NCBI GenBank assembly: GCA_040757055.1
Contig: JBFLXY010000011.1
Location: 1 to 64,000, forward strand
Direction: 5' to 3'
Length of the DNA: 64,000 bases
From: JAJZRJ01 sp040757055
GTDB taxonomy: Bacteria; Desulfobacterota; Desulfobulbia; Desulfobulbales; Desulfurivibrionaceae
This document shows positions 38,941 to 47,303 of the stretch, in pieces. Position 1 is the stretch's first letter, and every line of letters begins with the position of its first letter. The notes beneath the pieces are model-generated. The model ran no database searches. It saw only the letters and a program-made list of their open reading frames with translations, and was not told the origin of the DNA. The translations under genes and the position numbers were made by a program.

Positions 38941-39558
38941 GTGATCGTCCCGATCAATCCGCAGAATCCGCAGATGCGGCTCATCAGTCAGGTGGTGGAG
39001 GCCCTGCGCCACGGCGCGGTGATCTGCTACCCCACCGATACCGTCTACGGCATCGGCTGCGACATCTTCAACCAGAAGGCGGTAAAAAGGATCTACCAGA
39101 TCAAGCAGCGGCCCCTGTCCGGCCGGCCTTTCAGCTTCATGTGCCCCAGCCTCAAGGAACTGAGCACCTATGCCCATATCTCCAACGCCGGCTACCGCAT
39201 CATGAAGAAGGGGCTGCCCGGACCCTTTACCTTCGTGCTGCCGGCGGCAAAGATCGTGCCCAAGATCATGACCACCAGGCAGAAGAGCGTGGGCATCCGG
39301 GTGCCGGACCATGCGGTCTGCCTGGCCATGCTTTCGGCCTTGGGCAATCCCATGCTCACCACCAGCGCGGCCCTCGATCCGGAGGCGCCGCCGCTCAGGG
39401 AGGCGTATGAGGTGGAGGAGAAGTTTGGCCGCCAGGTCGATCTCATTATCGACAGCGGGCCGCTCCTTTACTCGGCGCCCTCCACCATCATCTCCCTGGT
39501 GGGAGACCAGCCGGAGATCCTGCGGCAGGGCAAGGGCGACGCCAGTCTCCTGCTCTGA
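38941..39558 (+). CDS. YciO/Sua5/YrdC-family protein
   Basis: A 205-residue protein of the YrdC fold, which binds ATP and threonylcarbamate in tRNA t6A synthesis. It opens with NPQNPQMRLISQVV, then CYPTDTVYGIGCDI, KRIYQIKQRPLSGRPFSFM and VGIRVPDHAVC, matching the YciO branch, whose exact role is less clear than TsaC/Sua5. The GTG at 38941 has AAGGA 6 nt upstream and matches the family start; an in-frame ATG further upstream would add unrelated residues. Confidence 0.85.
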   Translation: MIVPINPQNPQMRLISQVVEALRHGAVICYPTDTVYGIGCDIFNQKAVKRIYQIKQRPLSGRPFSFMCPSLKELSTYAHISNAGYRIMKKGLPGPFTFVLPAAKIVPKIMTTRQKSVGIRVPDHAVCLAMLSALGNPMLTTSAALDPEAPPLREAYEVEEKFGRQVDLIIDSGPLLYSAPSTIISLVGDQPEILRQGKGDASLLL

Positions 39559-39560
39559 TC

Positions 39561-39577
39561 GGCCGCGCCGGCCTTTT
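39561..39577 (+). terminator. Short hairpin with T-run after the YciO gene
   Basis: GGCCG-CGC-CGGCC followed by TTTT, directly after the stop codon and in the 22-nt gap to the convergent HU/IHF gene. Confidence 0.6.
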
Positions 39578-39580
39578 CCC

Positions 39581-39865
39581 TTACTTCCCGGCGATCAGGG
39601 CGTCCTTCAGGGATTTGCTCATGGTGAAGTGGATATTCTGGCGGGCAGGGATGTGCATCACCTTGCCGGTGCGGGGATTCTTGGTGGAGCGGGCCTTGCG
39701 GCGGCGCACGGCGAAGCTGCCGAAGCCGCGGATTTCCACCCGGCGGTTGTCCGCCAGGGCGCCCACAATGGCGTCGAGCATGATGTCGAGCGCCTGGTCG
39801 AGGTCTTTCTTGAGGAAGTCAGGCAGTTCCTGGGCAACGGCGTTCACGAGGTCGCGCTTCAGCAT
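39581..39865 (-). CDS. HU/IHF-family DNA-binding protein
   Basis: A 94-residue nucleoid protein. The core matches HU/IHF: LVNAVAQELPDFLKKDLDQALD, VEIRGFGSFAVRRRKAR and the DNA-arm NPRTGKVMHIPAR. Its place after rpsA and sppA recalls the rpsA-ihfB order of gamma-proteobacteria, which favours an IHF-beta-type assignment, but I leave it as HU/IHF. AAGGAAGGAA precedes the ATG at 39865. Confidence 0.92.
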   Translation of the reverse strand: MLKRDLVNAVAQELPDFLKKDLDQALDIMLDAIVGALADNRRVEIRGFGSFAVRRRKARSTKNPRTGKVMHIPARQNIHFTMSKSLKDALIAGK

Positions 39866-39876
39866 GGTTTCCTTCC

Positions 39877-40800
39877 TTACAGCGGCGACACGGTCCACTC
39901 GTAGGCGAGGACCGGTGTCTGCAAACGGGTTTTGTCGAGCAGTGCCCGGCCGGGCGCACCGGCCAGCAGCGACCACAGGGAAAAATCATGTTGTTCCGGG
40001 TAGATCAGTTTGGGCATGGTGGTGGTGTCCATCCCCGCGAGTTCGGCGGCCAGCAGCACCGCATCGTTCAGGTTGCCGAACTGGTCGATGAGCTTCAGTT
40101 CCCGGGCCTGGGCGCCGGAGAAGATCCGGCCGTCGGCCACGGCGTGCACGGCTTCCTCCGGCAGCTTGCGGCTTTCCGCCACCGCCTTGACGAACTGGCC
40201 GTGGACGTCGTCGATCATGGTCTGGAGCATTTCCCGTTCCTCCTCGGTGAGGGGCCGGGAGGGCGAGCCGATGTCCTTGAGCCTGCCGCTCTTCACCACC
40301 TCGCTCTTGTAGCCGATCTTGTGGAAGAGTTCTTCGAGGTTGGCGAATTTGAGGATCACCCCCATGCTGCCGGTAAGCGTGCCGGGATTGGCCACGATCC
40401 TGCCGGCGCCCAAGGCGGCATAGAGGCCGCCCGAGGCCGCCACCGAACCCATGGAGGCCACCACCGGCTTGACCGCGTTGGTGCGCCTGACCTCTTCGTA
40501 CAGTTCCTGGGAGGCGCCCACCGCCCCGCCGGGGCTGTCGATGCGGAGCACGATGGCCCTGATGTTTTTCTGCTCGCGGAACTCGGTGAGCTGGGCAATG
40601 GTCTCGTCGGCCGCGATGATGACGCCGGTCAGTTCGACGACGCCGATGCCTTCCTTATGGGGCAATGCCCCCTTGCCGGGGCGGTGCAGGAGGGAGCCGA
40701 CAAAAAAGGTTATCCCGCCCCAGAACACCACCATGAGCAGCCCCAGCAGCAGGCAGCCGGTCAGGACGGGGTGTTCTTGGCGGAATAACCTTTTCATCAT
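39877..40800 (-). CDS. sppA: Signal peptide peptidase SppA
   Basis: A 307-residue membrane-bound Ser/Lys protease that clears cleaved signal peptides. One N-terminal helix (LTGCLLLGLLMVVFWGGITFFV), then RIDSPGGAVGASQELYEE, the nucleophile Ser in MGSVAASGGLYAA and the general-base Lys in SGRLKDIGSPSR. This is the short, single-domain form. It lies 21 nt below rpsA and 11 nt above the HU/IHF gene. Confidence 0.93.
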   Translation of the reverse strand: MMKRLFRQEHPVLTGCLLLGLLMVVFWGGITFFVGSLLHRPGKGALPHKEGIGVVELTGVIIAADETIAQLTEFREQKNIRAIVLRIDSPGGAVGASQELYEEVRRTNAVKPVVASMGSVAASGGLYAALGAGRIVANPGTLTGSMGVILKFANLEELFHKIGYKSEVVKSGRLKDIGSPSRPLTEEEREMLQTMIDDVHGQFVKAVAESRKLPEEAVHAVADGRIFSGAQARELKLIDQFGNLNDAVLLAAELAGMDTTTMPKLIYPEQHDFSLWSLLAGAPGRALLDKTRLQTPVLAYEWTVSPL

Positions 40801-40821
40801 TGGATAAAACCGCGGTCGGGA

Positions 40822-42528
40822 TTACTCGTCGGCATCCTTGTTCTTCATGCCCTCTTTCATCAGGTCGCCCAGGGTGGAGGGCCCGCTCTTGGTCTGCTTC
40901 TGCTTGTATTCGGCATAGGCAGCGCCCTCGGGCTCCTCGCTCAGGGCCTTGATGGAAAGGCCGATCTTGCGATCCTTGGCCGAGACGTTGATGACCCGCG
41001 CGGTGAGGGAGTCGCCCACGGTGTACATGCCCACCGGGGTTTCCACCTTCTCCTTGCTGATCTCGGAGACATGGACCAGACCCTCGATGCCCTCCTCCAG
41101 CTCGACAAAGACGCCGAATTCGGTCACGTTGGTGATCTTGCCGGTGACCTCGGTGCCGATGGCGTACTTCCTGACCGCCTCTTCCCAGGGATCCGGCTCG
41201 AGCTGCTTGACGCCCAGGGAGAAGCGCTCGTTCTCCTTGTCGATCTTGAGCACCACCGCCTGGATGGTCTCGCCCTTGTTGTACTTCTCGCCCGGGTGCT
41301 TGATGCGCTCGGTCCAGGAGAGGTCGGAGACGTGGATCAGGCCGTCGATGCCCTCCTCGATGCCGATGAAGATGCCGAAGTCGGTGATGTTCTTGATCTT
41401 GCCCTCGATGATGGAGCCTACGGGATAGTTCTCGGCCACCATGTCCCAGGGGTTGGGCTGGAGCTGCTTCATGCCCAGGGAAATGCGCTTGGCCTCGGCG
41501 TCGATGCTCAGGATCACCACCTCGACCTGCTCGCCGGGGGCGACCATCTTCGATGGATGGCGGGCCTTCTTGGACCAGGACATCTCGGAGACGTGGACCA
41601 GGCCCTCAACGCCTTCCTCCAGCTCGACAAAGACGCCGTAGTCAGTGATGCTGACCACCTTGCCGGTGGCCTTGGAGCTGACCGGATAGCGCTCCTGGAT
41701 GGTGGCCCAGGGGTCGTCTTTCAACTGCTTGACGCCCAGGGAGACCTTGTCGGTCTCGCGGTCGTATTTGAGCACCTTGACCTGGATCTCCTCGCCCACC
41801 CGGAACATCTTGGAGGGATGCGACACCCGGCCCCAGGAGAGGTCGGTGATGTGGCAGAGGCCGTCCATGCCGCCCAGGTCGATGAAGATGCCGTAGTCGG
41901 TGATGTTGGTGATGGTGCCGGTGAGCACCTGGCCTTCCGCCAGGCTCGAACGCATTTCCTCGCGCAGCTTCTGGCGGTCCGCCTCCAGGATGGCGCGGCG
42001 GGAAATGACCACGTTGTTGCGGCGGCGGTTGTATTTGAGGACCTTGAAGTCGAAGGTCTTGCCGATGAGGTTGTCGAGATCCTTGACCGGACGGAGATCG
42101 ATCTGGGAGTAAGGCAGGAAGGCGGGAACGCCGATGTCGACCGAGAGGCCGCCCTTGACGCGGCTGTCGATCCGGCCCTGGATGGTGCCGTCCGCTTCCT
42201 GGATGCGGGCGATTTCCTCCCACACCTTGATGCCGATGGCGCGCTCGCGGGAAAGCTTGAGGCCGCCCTCCGGCTCGCGCTTCTCGACGAACACCTCGAA
42301 GGCGTCGCCGACCTTGACGTCGATCTCGCCGGCTTCGTTCCTGAATTCGGCAACGGCAATCTCGCTTTCCGACTTGTCGCCGATGTCGATGAGGGCATAG
42401 TCGTTGCGGATGGCCACGACCGTCCCCATGGTTACTTCGCCGACATCAATGACTTTGCTGCTCTGCTCGAACAGTTCGGCAAAGCTCTGGCCACTGCCAG
42501 CTGGTGTTGTGGTTGTGCTTTTACCCAT
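40822..42528 (-). CDS. rpsA: 30S ribosomal protein S1
   Basis: A 568-residue protein with six S1 RNA-binding domains; the last four are clearly repetitive (VSLGVKQL, ISLGMKQL, FSLGVKQL, IGLSIKAL endings). It binds mRNA on the small subunit to help initiation. I chose the ATG at 42528 because AGGAGG is 7 nt upstream; the ATG 6 nt earlier is too close to that site. First gene of rpsA-sppA-HU/IHF. Confidence 0.97.
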   Translation of the reverse strand: MGKSTTTTPAGSGQSFAELFEQSSKVIDVGEVTMGTVVAIRNDYALIDIGDKSESEIAVAEFRNEAGEIDVKVGDAFEVFVEKREPEGGLKLSRERAIGIKVWEEIARIQEADGTIQGRIDSRVKGGLSVDIGVPAFLPYSQIDLRPVKDLDNLIGKTFDFKVLKYNRRRNNVVISRRAILEADRQKLREEMRSSLAEGQVLTGTITNITDYGIFIDLGGMDGLCHITDLSWGRVSHPSKMFRVGEEIQVKVLKYDRETDKVSLGVKQLKDDPWATIQERYPVSSKATGKVVSITDYGVFVELEEGVEGLVHVSEMSWSKKARHPSKMVAPGEQVEVVILSIDAEAKRISLGMKQLQPNPWDMVAENYPVGSIIEGKIKNITDFGIFIGIEEGIDGLIHVSDLSWTERIKHPGEKYNKGETIQAVVLKIDKENERFSLGVKQLEPDPWEEAVRKYAIGTEVTGKITNVTEFGVFVELEEGIEGLVHVSEISKEKVETPVGMYTVGDSLTARVINVSAKDRKIGLSIKALSEEPEGAAYAEYKQKQTKSGPSTLGDLMKEGMKNKDADE

Positions 42529-42563
42529 GGACATTCCTCCTGTTTTGAGAAAAAGAAAGGGCT

Positions 42564-42592
42564 TATATACCAGAGAGTATGCGCAAATACAA
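42564..42592 (-). promoter_or_regulatory. Promoter of rpsA operon
   Basis: The minus strand reads TTGTAT, 17 nt, TATATA, with a leader of about 30 nt in front of AGGAGG. This is the strongest-looking promoter in its neighbourhood, as expected for a ribosomal protein. Confidence 0.75.
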
Positions 42593-42681
42593 CTCTTTCT
42601 TCGGGGCGGAAGGGAGGCCGGACAGACGGGCGATGGCGGCGGCAGGAGCCGGTTGGTTCGGACGTGGCGGCGGAAGTCGGG

Positions 42682-43602
42682 TCAACCGGCGGTGGGGATC
42701 GACGAATCGCAGACCACGCGGTTGCCGCGCTCTTTTTTGCTCTGGTAGAGGGCCTGGTCGGCGCGGCGGATGAGGTCTTCGATGTCCTCATCCCAGGAGC
42801 GGCCGGGATGGCGGACGAACTGGGCGAGCCCGATGGAAAGCCCGGTTTCCGGCGGGTGGTGGTCGCGGTGGTGCTCGAGGATGCGCTCGGCGATGCGCAT
42901 CACCTGATCGATGGAAGCGTAGGGGATGATGATCGCGAACTCGTCGCCGCCGTAGCGGAAGGACCAGTCCACATTCTCGCGGGTGCAGCGGACCAGGCCG
43001 TGGCCGATGGCCTGAAGTGCCACGTCGCCGGCCTGGTGGCCGTATTTGTCATTGTAGGCCTTGAAGCCGTCGACGTCGAGCAGGGCGAGAAAAACCGGAT
43101 AGCCCTGACGGTGGGCGCGGGGCACTTCCTCCTGGAGCTTGATGTCGAAGCAGCGACGGTTGTAGAGGTCGGTGAGCACGTCGCACATGGAGAGGTGTTC
43201 CAGCTTGCGGATGAGCTTCTGTTCGCGGATCACCCGGCTGATCTTGGCCTCCAGTTCGTCGATGTTGAAGGGTTTCGAGATGAAGTCGCAGGCCCCTGCC
43301 CGGATCACCTCGGTGTAGCTGAAGGTCTCGGTGTAGCGGGTGACGACGATGACGTCGGTGCGGGGATAATGTTCCTTGACATGCTTGAGCAGGGCCATGC
43401 CATCCATGCGCGGCATGGTCATGTCGGTGATCACCATGGAGAACTCGTTTCTGGCCAGCAGCTCCGTCGCCTCCTGGCCGTCCCGCGCCGTGGCGCAACG
43501 GTAGCCGAAGGCCGTGACCGAGGTTTCGAGCAGGTTCAGGATCAGCGGATCGTCGTCAACGATCAGGATCGGGATGCGGAAGTCGGCGGGTTGTTCCGGC
43601 AT
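42682..43602 (-). CDS. Response regulator diguanylate cyclase (REC-GGDEF)
   Basis: A 306-residue protein. REC (about 10-125): ILIVDDDPLILNLLE, phospho-Asp in MVITDMTMPRMDG, Lys in FISKPF. GGDEF (about 140-295): DVLTDLYNRRCFD, LLDVDGFKAYNDKYGHQAGD and RYGGDEFAII. The usual RxxD inhibition site is ExxD here, so product inhibition is probably lost. The 5' end overlaps the NUDIX gene by 40 nt. Confidence 0.93.
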   Translation of the reverse strand: MPEQPADFRIPILIVDDDPLILNLLETSVTAFGYRCATARDGQEATELLARNEFSMVITDMTMPRMDGMALLKHVKEHYPRTDVIVVTRYTETFSYTEVIRAGACDFISKPFNIDELEAKISRVIREQKLIRKLEHLSMCDVLTDLYNRRCFDIKLQEEVPRAHRQGYPVFLALLDVDGFKAYNDKYGHQAGDVALQAIGHGLVRCTRENVDWSFRYGGDEFAIIIPYASIDQVMRIAERILEHHRDHHPPETGLSIGLAQFVRHPGRSWDEDIEDLIRRADQALYQSKKERGNRVVCDSSIPTAG

Positions 43603-44030
43603 GCGAGGTAGTCCTGGATGATGTGGTCGTGGTCAAAGGCCAACGGAGGCAGGCGGTCGGGAGGAAAGGCCCGGGCCTGCCGGGCGTCGTCTCCGGCCCG
43701 GGGCGTGCCGCTGGCGCTGGCGACGAAGACGGTGGAGATGGTGTGCTGCCGCGGATCGCGGTCCGGGGCGGAATAGGTGTGGAACTGCCGGAGCAGGGTG
43801 ACGTCAAGTCCTGTTTCCTCGCGGGCCTCGCGCACGGCGGCATCCTCCAGGGACTCGCCGTAATCGACGAAGCCGCCGGGCAGTGCCCAGCCCGGCGGCG
43901 GGTTGGCGCGCTCGATGAGGACGAGGCCGCCGCCGGTTTCGATGATGAGATCCACGGTGGGCACCGGGTTGCGGTGGCGCGGTACCGGCAGGCCGCAGCA
44001 TGGGCAGAAAGGAGGCGGGTGTCCGTTCAT
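43563..44030 (-). CDS. NUDIX hydrolase
   Basis: A 155-residue NUDIX hydrolase with a short N-terminal zinc ribbon (FCPCCGLPVPRHRNP). The NUDIX box G-x5-E-x7-REUXEE-x2-GU is intact: GGFVDYGESLEDAAVREAREETGL. Substrate is likely ADP-ribose or a related nucleotide. It overlaps the upstream HAD gene by ATGA and the downstream response regulator by 40 nt. Confidence 0.92.
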   Translation of the reverse strand: MNGHPPPFCPCCGLPVPRHRNPVPTVDLIIETGGGLVLIERANPPPGWALPGGFVDYGESLEDAAVREAREETGLDVTLLRQFHTYSAPDRDPRQHTISTVFVASASGTPRAGDDARQARAFPPDRLPPLAFDHDHIIQDYLACRNNPPTSASRS

Positions 44031-44638
44031 GGCGTCTCGCCCTTCCCGGCGGGCAGGCAGAGGGAGCGGATGGCGAGCCAGTTCGTCACCTCGGGCAATC
44101 GGTGGCGCCCCCGGTTCCAGGGCTGGCTGAAGACGATGGGATTGAGGCCGGCCTCCTCCAGCATCAGGCAGGTCTGGGCGCGGTCGTCGATGAAATGGCT
44201 GAGTCCCATGGAGCGGATGTGGCGGGCCTTGTCGTCGTGCTCGCCGGTGGCGACCAGGCGGGTCTCCCGGTACACCTCGTCGCCGAGCATGACCCGGAGC
44301 CAGTCGGCAATGGGAGCGGCCAGCGGCCGGGCAGTGATGAAGGTCAACGGTGCATGCCCGGCAAACTCCCTGAGCACCATGCCGGCGTAAGGCATGAGCC
44401 GGAGGCCGGCACCGAGAGGGTCTTCCATCAGATAGTGGAAGATTTCCCCCACCACCTCCGGGTCCATGTCGAGGCAATCCTCCACCTGGAAGGCGGTGAT
44501 CTCCTCGGAACGGACGGTCACCCCATGCTCGTCCCGGGCGATGCGGATGAATGCCTCCATGGTGTCGGCCACCACGCCGTCGATGTCGAAGCCGAGCCGG
44601 CCCGGATGGATGAGAGGAGAGGGCATGATGCGGGTCAT
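44027..44638 (-). CDS. HAD-family phosphatase, 5'-nucleotidase (NT5C)-like
   Basis: A 203-residue HAD hydrolase. Motif I is LGFDIDGVVADTME (nucleophile Asp), motif II is LTFITARPLAAP (Thr/Ser region), and motif IV is near SHFIDDRAQT. A cap region between motifs I and II fits the NT5C/deoxyribonucleotidase-like group. It is first of an HAD-NUDIX-response-regulator operon with overlapping starts. The start could be the ATG four codons later. Confidence 0.83.
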   Translation of the reverse strand: MTRIMPSPLIHPGRLGFDIDGVVADTMEAFIRIARDEHGVTVRSEEITAFQVEDCLDMDPEVVGEIFHYLMEDPLGAGLRLMPYAGMVLREFAGHAPLTFITARPLAAPIADWLRVMLGDEVYRETRLVATGEHDDKARHIRSMGLSHFIDDRAQTCLMLEEAGLNPIVFSQPWNRGRHRLPEVTNWLAIRSLCLPAGKGETP

Positions 44639-44791
44639 GGTCCTGGCGTTCTGCCTCCGAAAGGGCTTCCTGGCGGGGTTGGCGGAGGGGCTGTCGATTC
44701 CGCCTCCGCGGCCGGACGATGTTTTTTGTTGCCATTTTCGCCGTGATCGTCTATGGCAACCACGTCGCCGATGTCTTGGCCTTTAACATCA

Positions 44792-44819
44792 AATATACCC
44801 GTTGCTCCACACAGTTCAA
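44792..44819 (-). promoter_or_regulatory. Promoter of the HAD-NUDIX-regulator operon
   Basis: The minus strand reads TTGAAC, 16 nt, TATATT, with a long leader of about 147 nt before the HAD gene. Confidence 0.5.
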
Positions 44820-44857
44820 AGAAAGTTTTGGCTGTTCGCGACGGACAGCAGCCGTGC

Positions 44858-44886
44858 TTGACAAAAATGGGCAAACGCAGCATAGT
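44858..44886 (+). promoter_or_regulatory. Promoter of the nitronate monooxygenase-pcnB-bioB-bioF cluster
   Basis: TTGACA (perfect -35), 17 nt, CATAGT. The predicted start near 44893 gives a leader of about 33 nt. Confidence 0.75.
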
Positions 44887-44925
44887 GCGCTGTGCATTTT
44901 TCCGGACAGGAGCCTTATTGATACG

Positions 44926-45903
44926 ATGAAACTGCCGCCGCTTACCATTGGCCGCTTTACGGCCCCGGTTCCCCTGGTCCAGGGGGGAATGTCGATCCGC
45001 GTCTCCACCTCCGCCCTGGCGGCTCCGGTCGCCGAGTGCGGCGGCATCGGCACCATCGGCGGCTCCGCCATCCCGGTGGAGGAACTCAAGGCCGACATCC
45101 GCAAGGCCAAGGCCGCCACCAACGGGGTCATCGCGGTGAACATCATGTTCGCCATGAAGAATTTCTACAACCTGGTGATGGGCGCCATCGACGCCGGGGT
45201 GGACATGATCGTCACCGGCGCCGGTTTTTCCCGCGATATCTTCAAGATCGGCGAGGAAACCAACACCCCCATCGTCTCCATCGTCTCCTCGCCGGCTTTT
45301 GCCAAGCTGGCGGAAAAGCTGGGCGCTGCCGCCATCATCGTCGAGGCCAAGGAGGCCGGCGGCCACCTCGGCACCGATGTCGCCCTGCGCGACCTCTTCC
45401 CCGAGGTGCGCAAGGTGGTGAAGAAGGTGCCGCTCATCGCGGCCGGCGGCATCACCAACGGCTTTGAAATGGCGGAACTGATGGACAAGTACGGCGCCGA
45501 CGGCGTACAGATCGCCACCCGTTTCGTCCTCACCAGGGAATGCCCGGTGGCCGACGCCTTCAAGCAGGCCATGCTCGACGCCACCAAGGAAGACGTGGTG
45601 CTGGTCAAGTCGCCGGTGGGGTTGCCCGGCCGGGCTCTGCGCACGCCCTTTGTCGAAAAGATGGCCCAGCAGATCAGCGTCAAGGCCAAGGAGTGCAAGT
45701 ACCAGTGCCTCAAGAAGTGCGACTATTTCTACTGCATCAGCGAGCGGCTGCGGGCGGCCTGCGATGGCAACATCGAGGAGGGTCTCTTCTTCACCGGCGA
45801 GAATGTCTGGAAGATGAAGGAGATTCTCACCGTGCGCGAGGTCTTTGACCAGTTCATCACCGAGGCCGAGTCGGTTTACAAGGAGCCTGCCGCTACCTAT
45901 TGA
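44926..45903 (+). CDS. Nitronate monooxygenase/FabK-like flavoprotein with Cys-rich C-terminus
   Basis: A 325-residue FMN TIM-barrel enzyme. Family blocks: PLVQGGMSIRVSTSALAAPVAECGGIGTIGG, GAGFSRDI, VEAKEAGGHLG (catalytic His), LIAAGGITNG and GADGVQIATRFVLT. The end carries CKYQCLKKCDYFYC and one more Cys, spacing C-X3-C-X3-C-X5-C, not part of the normal enzyme and able to hold a metal or Fe-S cluster. It is called nitronate monooxygenase or enoyl-ACP reductase-like; the true substrate is unsure. First gene of a run with pcnB, bioB and bioF. Confidence 0.85.
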   Translation: MKLPPLTIGRFTAPVPLVQGGMSIRVSTSALAAPVAECGGIGTIGGSAIPVEELKADIRKAKAATNGVIAVNIMFAMKNFYNLVMGAIDAGVDMIVTGAGFSRDIFKIGEETNTPIVSIVSSPAFAKLAEKLGAAAIIVEAKEAGGHLGTDVALRDLFPEVRKVVKKVPLIAAGGITNGFEMAELMDKYGADGVQIATRFVLTRECPVADAFKQAMLDATKEDVVLVKSPVGLPGRALRTPFVEKMAQQISVKAKECKYQCLKKCDYFYCISERLRAACDGNIEEGLFFTGENVWKMKEILTVREVFDQFITEAESVYKEPAATY

Positions 45904-45956
45904 TTTTCCCCCTTCCCCTGCCGCTCGCCGGCGCGGCGCTATCCCGGCGCAGGAGC

Positions 45957-47297
45957 ATGACACCCCCGACACTGCCAGAGCCACGGATCATCCCCCGGTC
46001 CGAACACCCCATTTCCCGCGCGAACATCGACCGCGAGGCGCTCAAGGTCATGTACCGGCTGCGCGACGCAGGCCACCGTGCCTACCTGGTCGGCGGCGGC
46101 GTCCGCGACCTGATGCTGGGGCGGACGCCCAAGGATTTCGACATCAGTACCGATGCCCATCCCGGCGAACTGCGCAAGCTCTTCCGCAACAGCCGCATCA
46201 TCGGAAAAAGATTCCGGCTGGTGCAGGTCTTCTATCACGGCGGCAAGATCATCGAGGTCTCCACTTTCCGCTGCCGCAGCGAGTTCGAGGAAAACGGCGG
46301 CGACGCGGTGCTGGCCCAGAACAACACCTTCGGCACCCCGGCCGAGGATGCCTTCCGCCGCGATCTGACCATCAACGCCCTCTTCTACGAGATCGAAAAT
46401 TTCACGGTCATCGATTACACCGGCGGGGTGGCGGACCTGCACAACCGCATCGTCCGCATGGTGGGCGACCCGGAACGCCGCATCACCCGCGACCCGGTGC
46501 GGATGCTGCGAGCCATCCGCCATGCCGCCCGCCAGGGTTTTACGGTGGAGGGCGAGACCTGGGCCGCGATCCGCGCCAATGCGGACAAACTCGCCCTGTG
46601 TCCGGTCTCCCGCATCCGCGACGAGTTCATGAAGGACCTGAGGAGCGGGGCCATGCGGGAATGGGCGAAACTGGCGCTGGCCTCCACCCTCTTTTTTGCG
46701 ATCCTGCCCTGCTATGCGCAGCGACTGCCGGGCGGCGAGGATCCTGGTTTTTATGGGCGGCCCGAGGCCCAGGGCAATGAGACGCTGGCCCTGCTCTTCC
46801 GCGTCCTGGATATGGTGGACCGCTTCTGCACGGAAGGGACAGCGGTGCCTGACGAGGTGCTTTTTGCCCTGCTTCTGCTGCCGTGGGCGATTGCGGAATT
46901 CGATCTGCTCCGGCCCAGGGAGCAGAAGGGGGGCGAAGGCTACCGGTTCACCCGGCGTCTGCGCGAGGCCCTGGATGTCAACCTCGAACACCTCGGCATC
47001 AAGCGGGCCAGCAAGGAGGAGATCACCCTGCTGCTCTCCAGCCTGCCGCTCTTTGTCCAGCATGAAAAAGATGGGGAATGGCCGCGCTGGCTGGCGCGGA
47101 AGAGCTACTTCCAGCAGGCGCTGACCTTTTACCGGCTCTACCAGGCGGCTGCCGCCGGGGCGGCCCTGCCGGAGATCGCGGCACCGGAACCCGCCCCGCC
47201 GAAAGCCAAGCGGCGGCGGGGGGGCGGACATCGGCGCGGTGCCCGCACAACGGCCTTTGCCACCACCAAGGGCGGCATCTTCGGTTTGAAGAAGTAG
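45957..47297 (+). CDS. pcnB: Poly(A) polymerase PcnB
   Basis: A 446-residue class II nucleotidyltransferase that adds 3' poly(A) tails to RNA. The head (about 15-200) has IIPRSEHPISRANIDREALKVMYRL, YLVGGGVRDLMLGRTPKDFDIST with the metal-binding DxD, RRDLTINALFY and RITRDPVRMLRAIRHAARQGF. A basic tail (KAKRRRGGGHRRGARTT) should bind RNA. The motif set matches PcnB rather than the CCA-adding enzyme. I use the ATG at 45957; AGGAG is only 1 nt away, and a TTG overlapping the upstream stop is the alternative. Confidence 0.9.
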   Translation: MTPPTLPEPRIIPRSEHPISRANIDREALKVMYRLRDAGHRAYLVGGGVRDLMLGRTPKDFDISTDAHPGELRKLFRNSRIIGKRFRLVQVFYHGGKIIEVSTFRCRSEFEENGGDAVLAQNNTFGTPAEDAFRRDLTINALFYEIENFTVIDYTGGVADLHNRIVRMVGDPERRITRDPVRMLRAIRHAARQGFTVEGETWAAIRANADKLALCPVSRIRDEFMKDLRSGAMREWAKLALASTLFFAILPCYAQRLPGGEDPGFYGRPEAQGNETLALLFRVLDMVDRFCTEGTAVPDEVLFALLLLPWAIAEFDLLRPREQKGGEGYRFTRRLREALDVNLEHLGIKRASKEEITLLLSSLPLFVQHEKDGEWPRWLARKSYFQQALTFYRLYQAAAAGAALPEIAAPEPAPPKAKRRRGGGHRRGARTTAFATTKGGIFGLKK

Positions 47298-47303
47298 GAA
47301 GGG

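Noticed and set aside
44635..44883. An 82-codon minus-strand frame (with KHGCCPSRTAKTFF) ending ATGA into the HAD gene
   Set aside because: It has no ribosome site, starts inside the divergent promoter, and contains the predicted -35/-10 of the HAD operon. Coupled ending is suggestive but could be chance.
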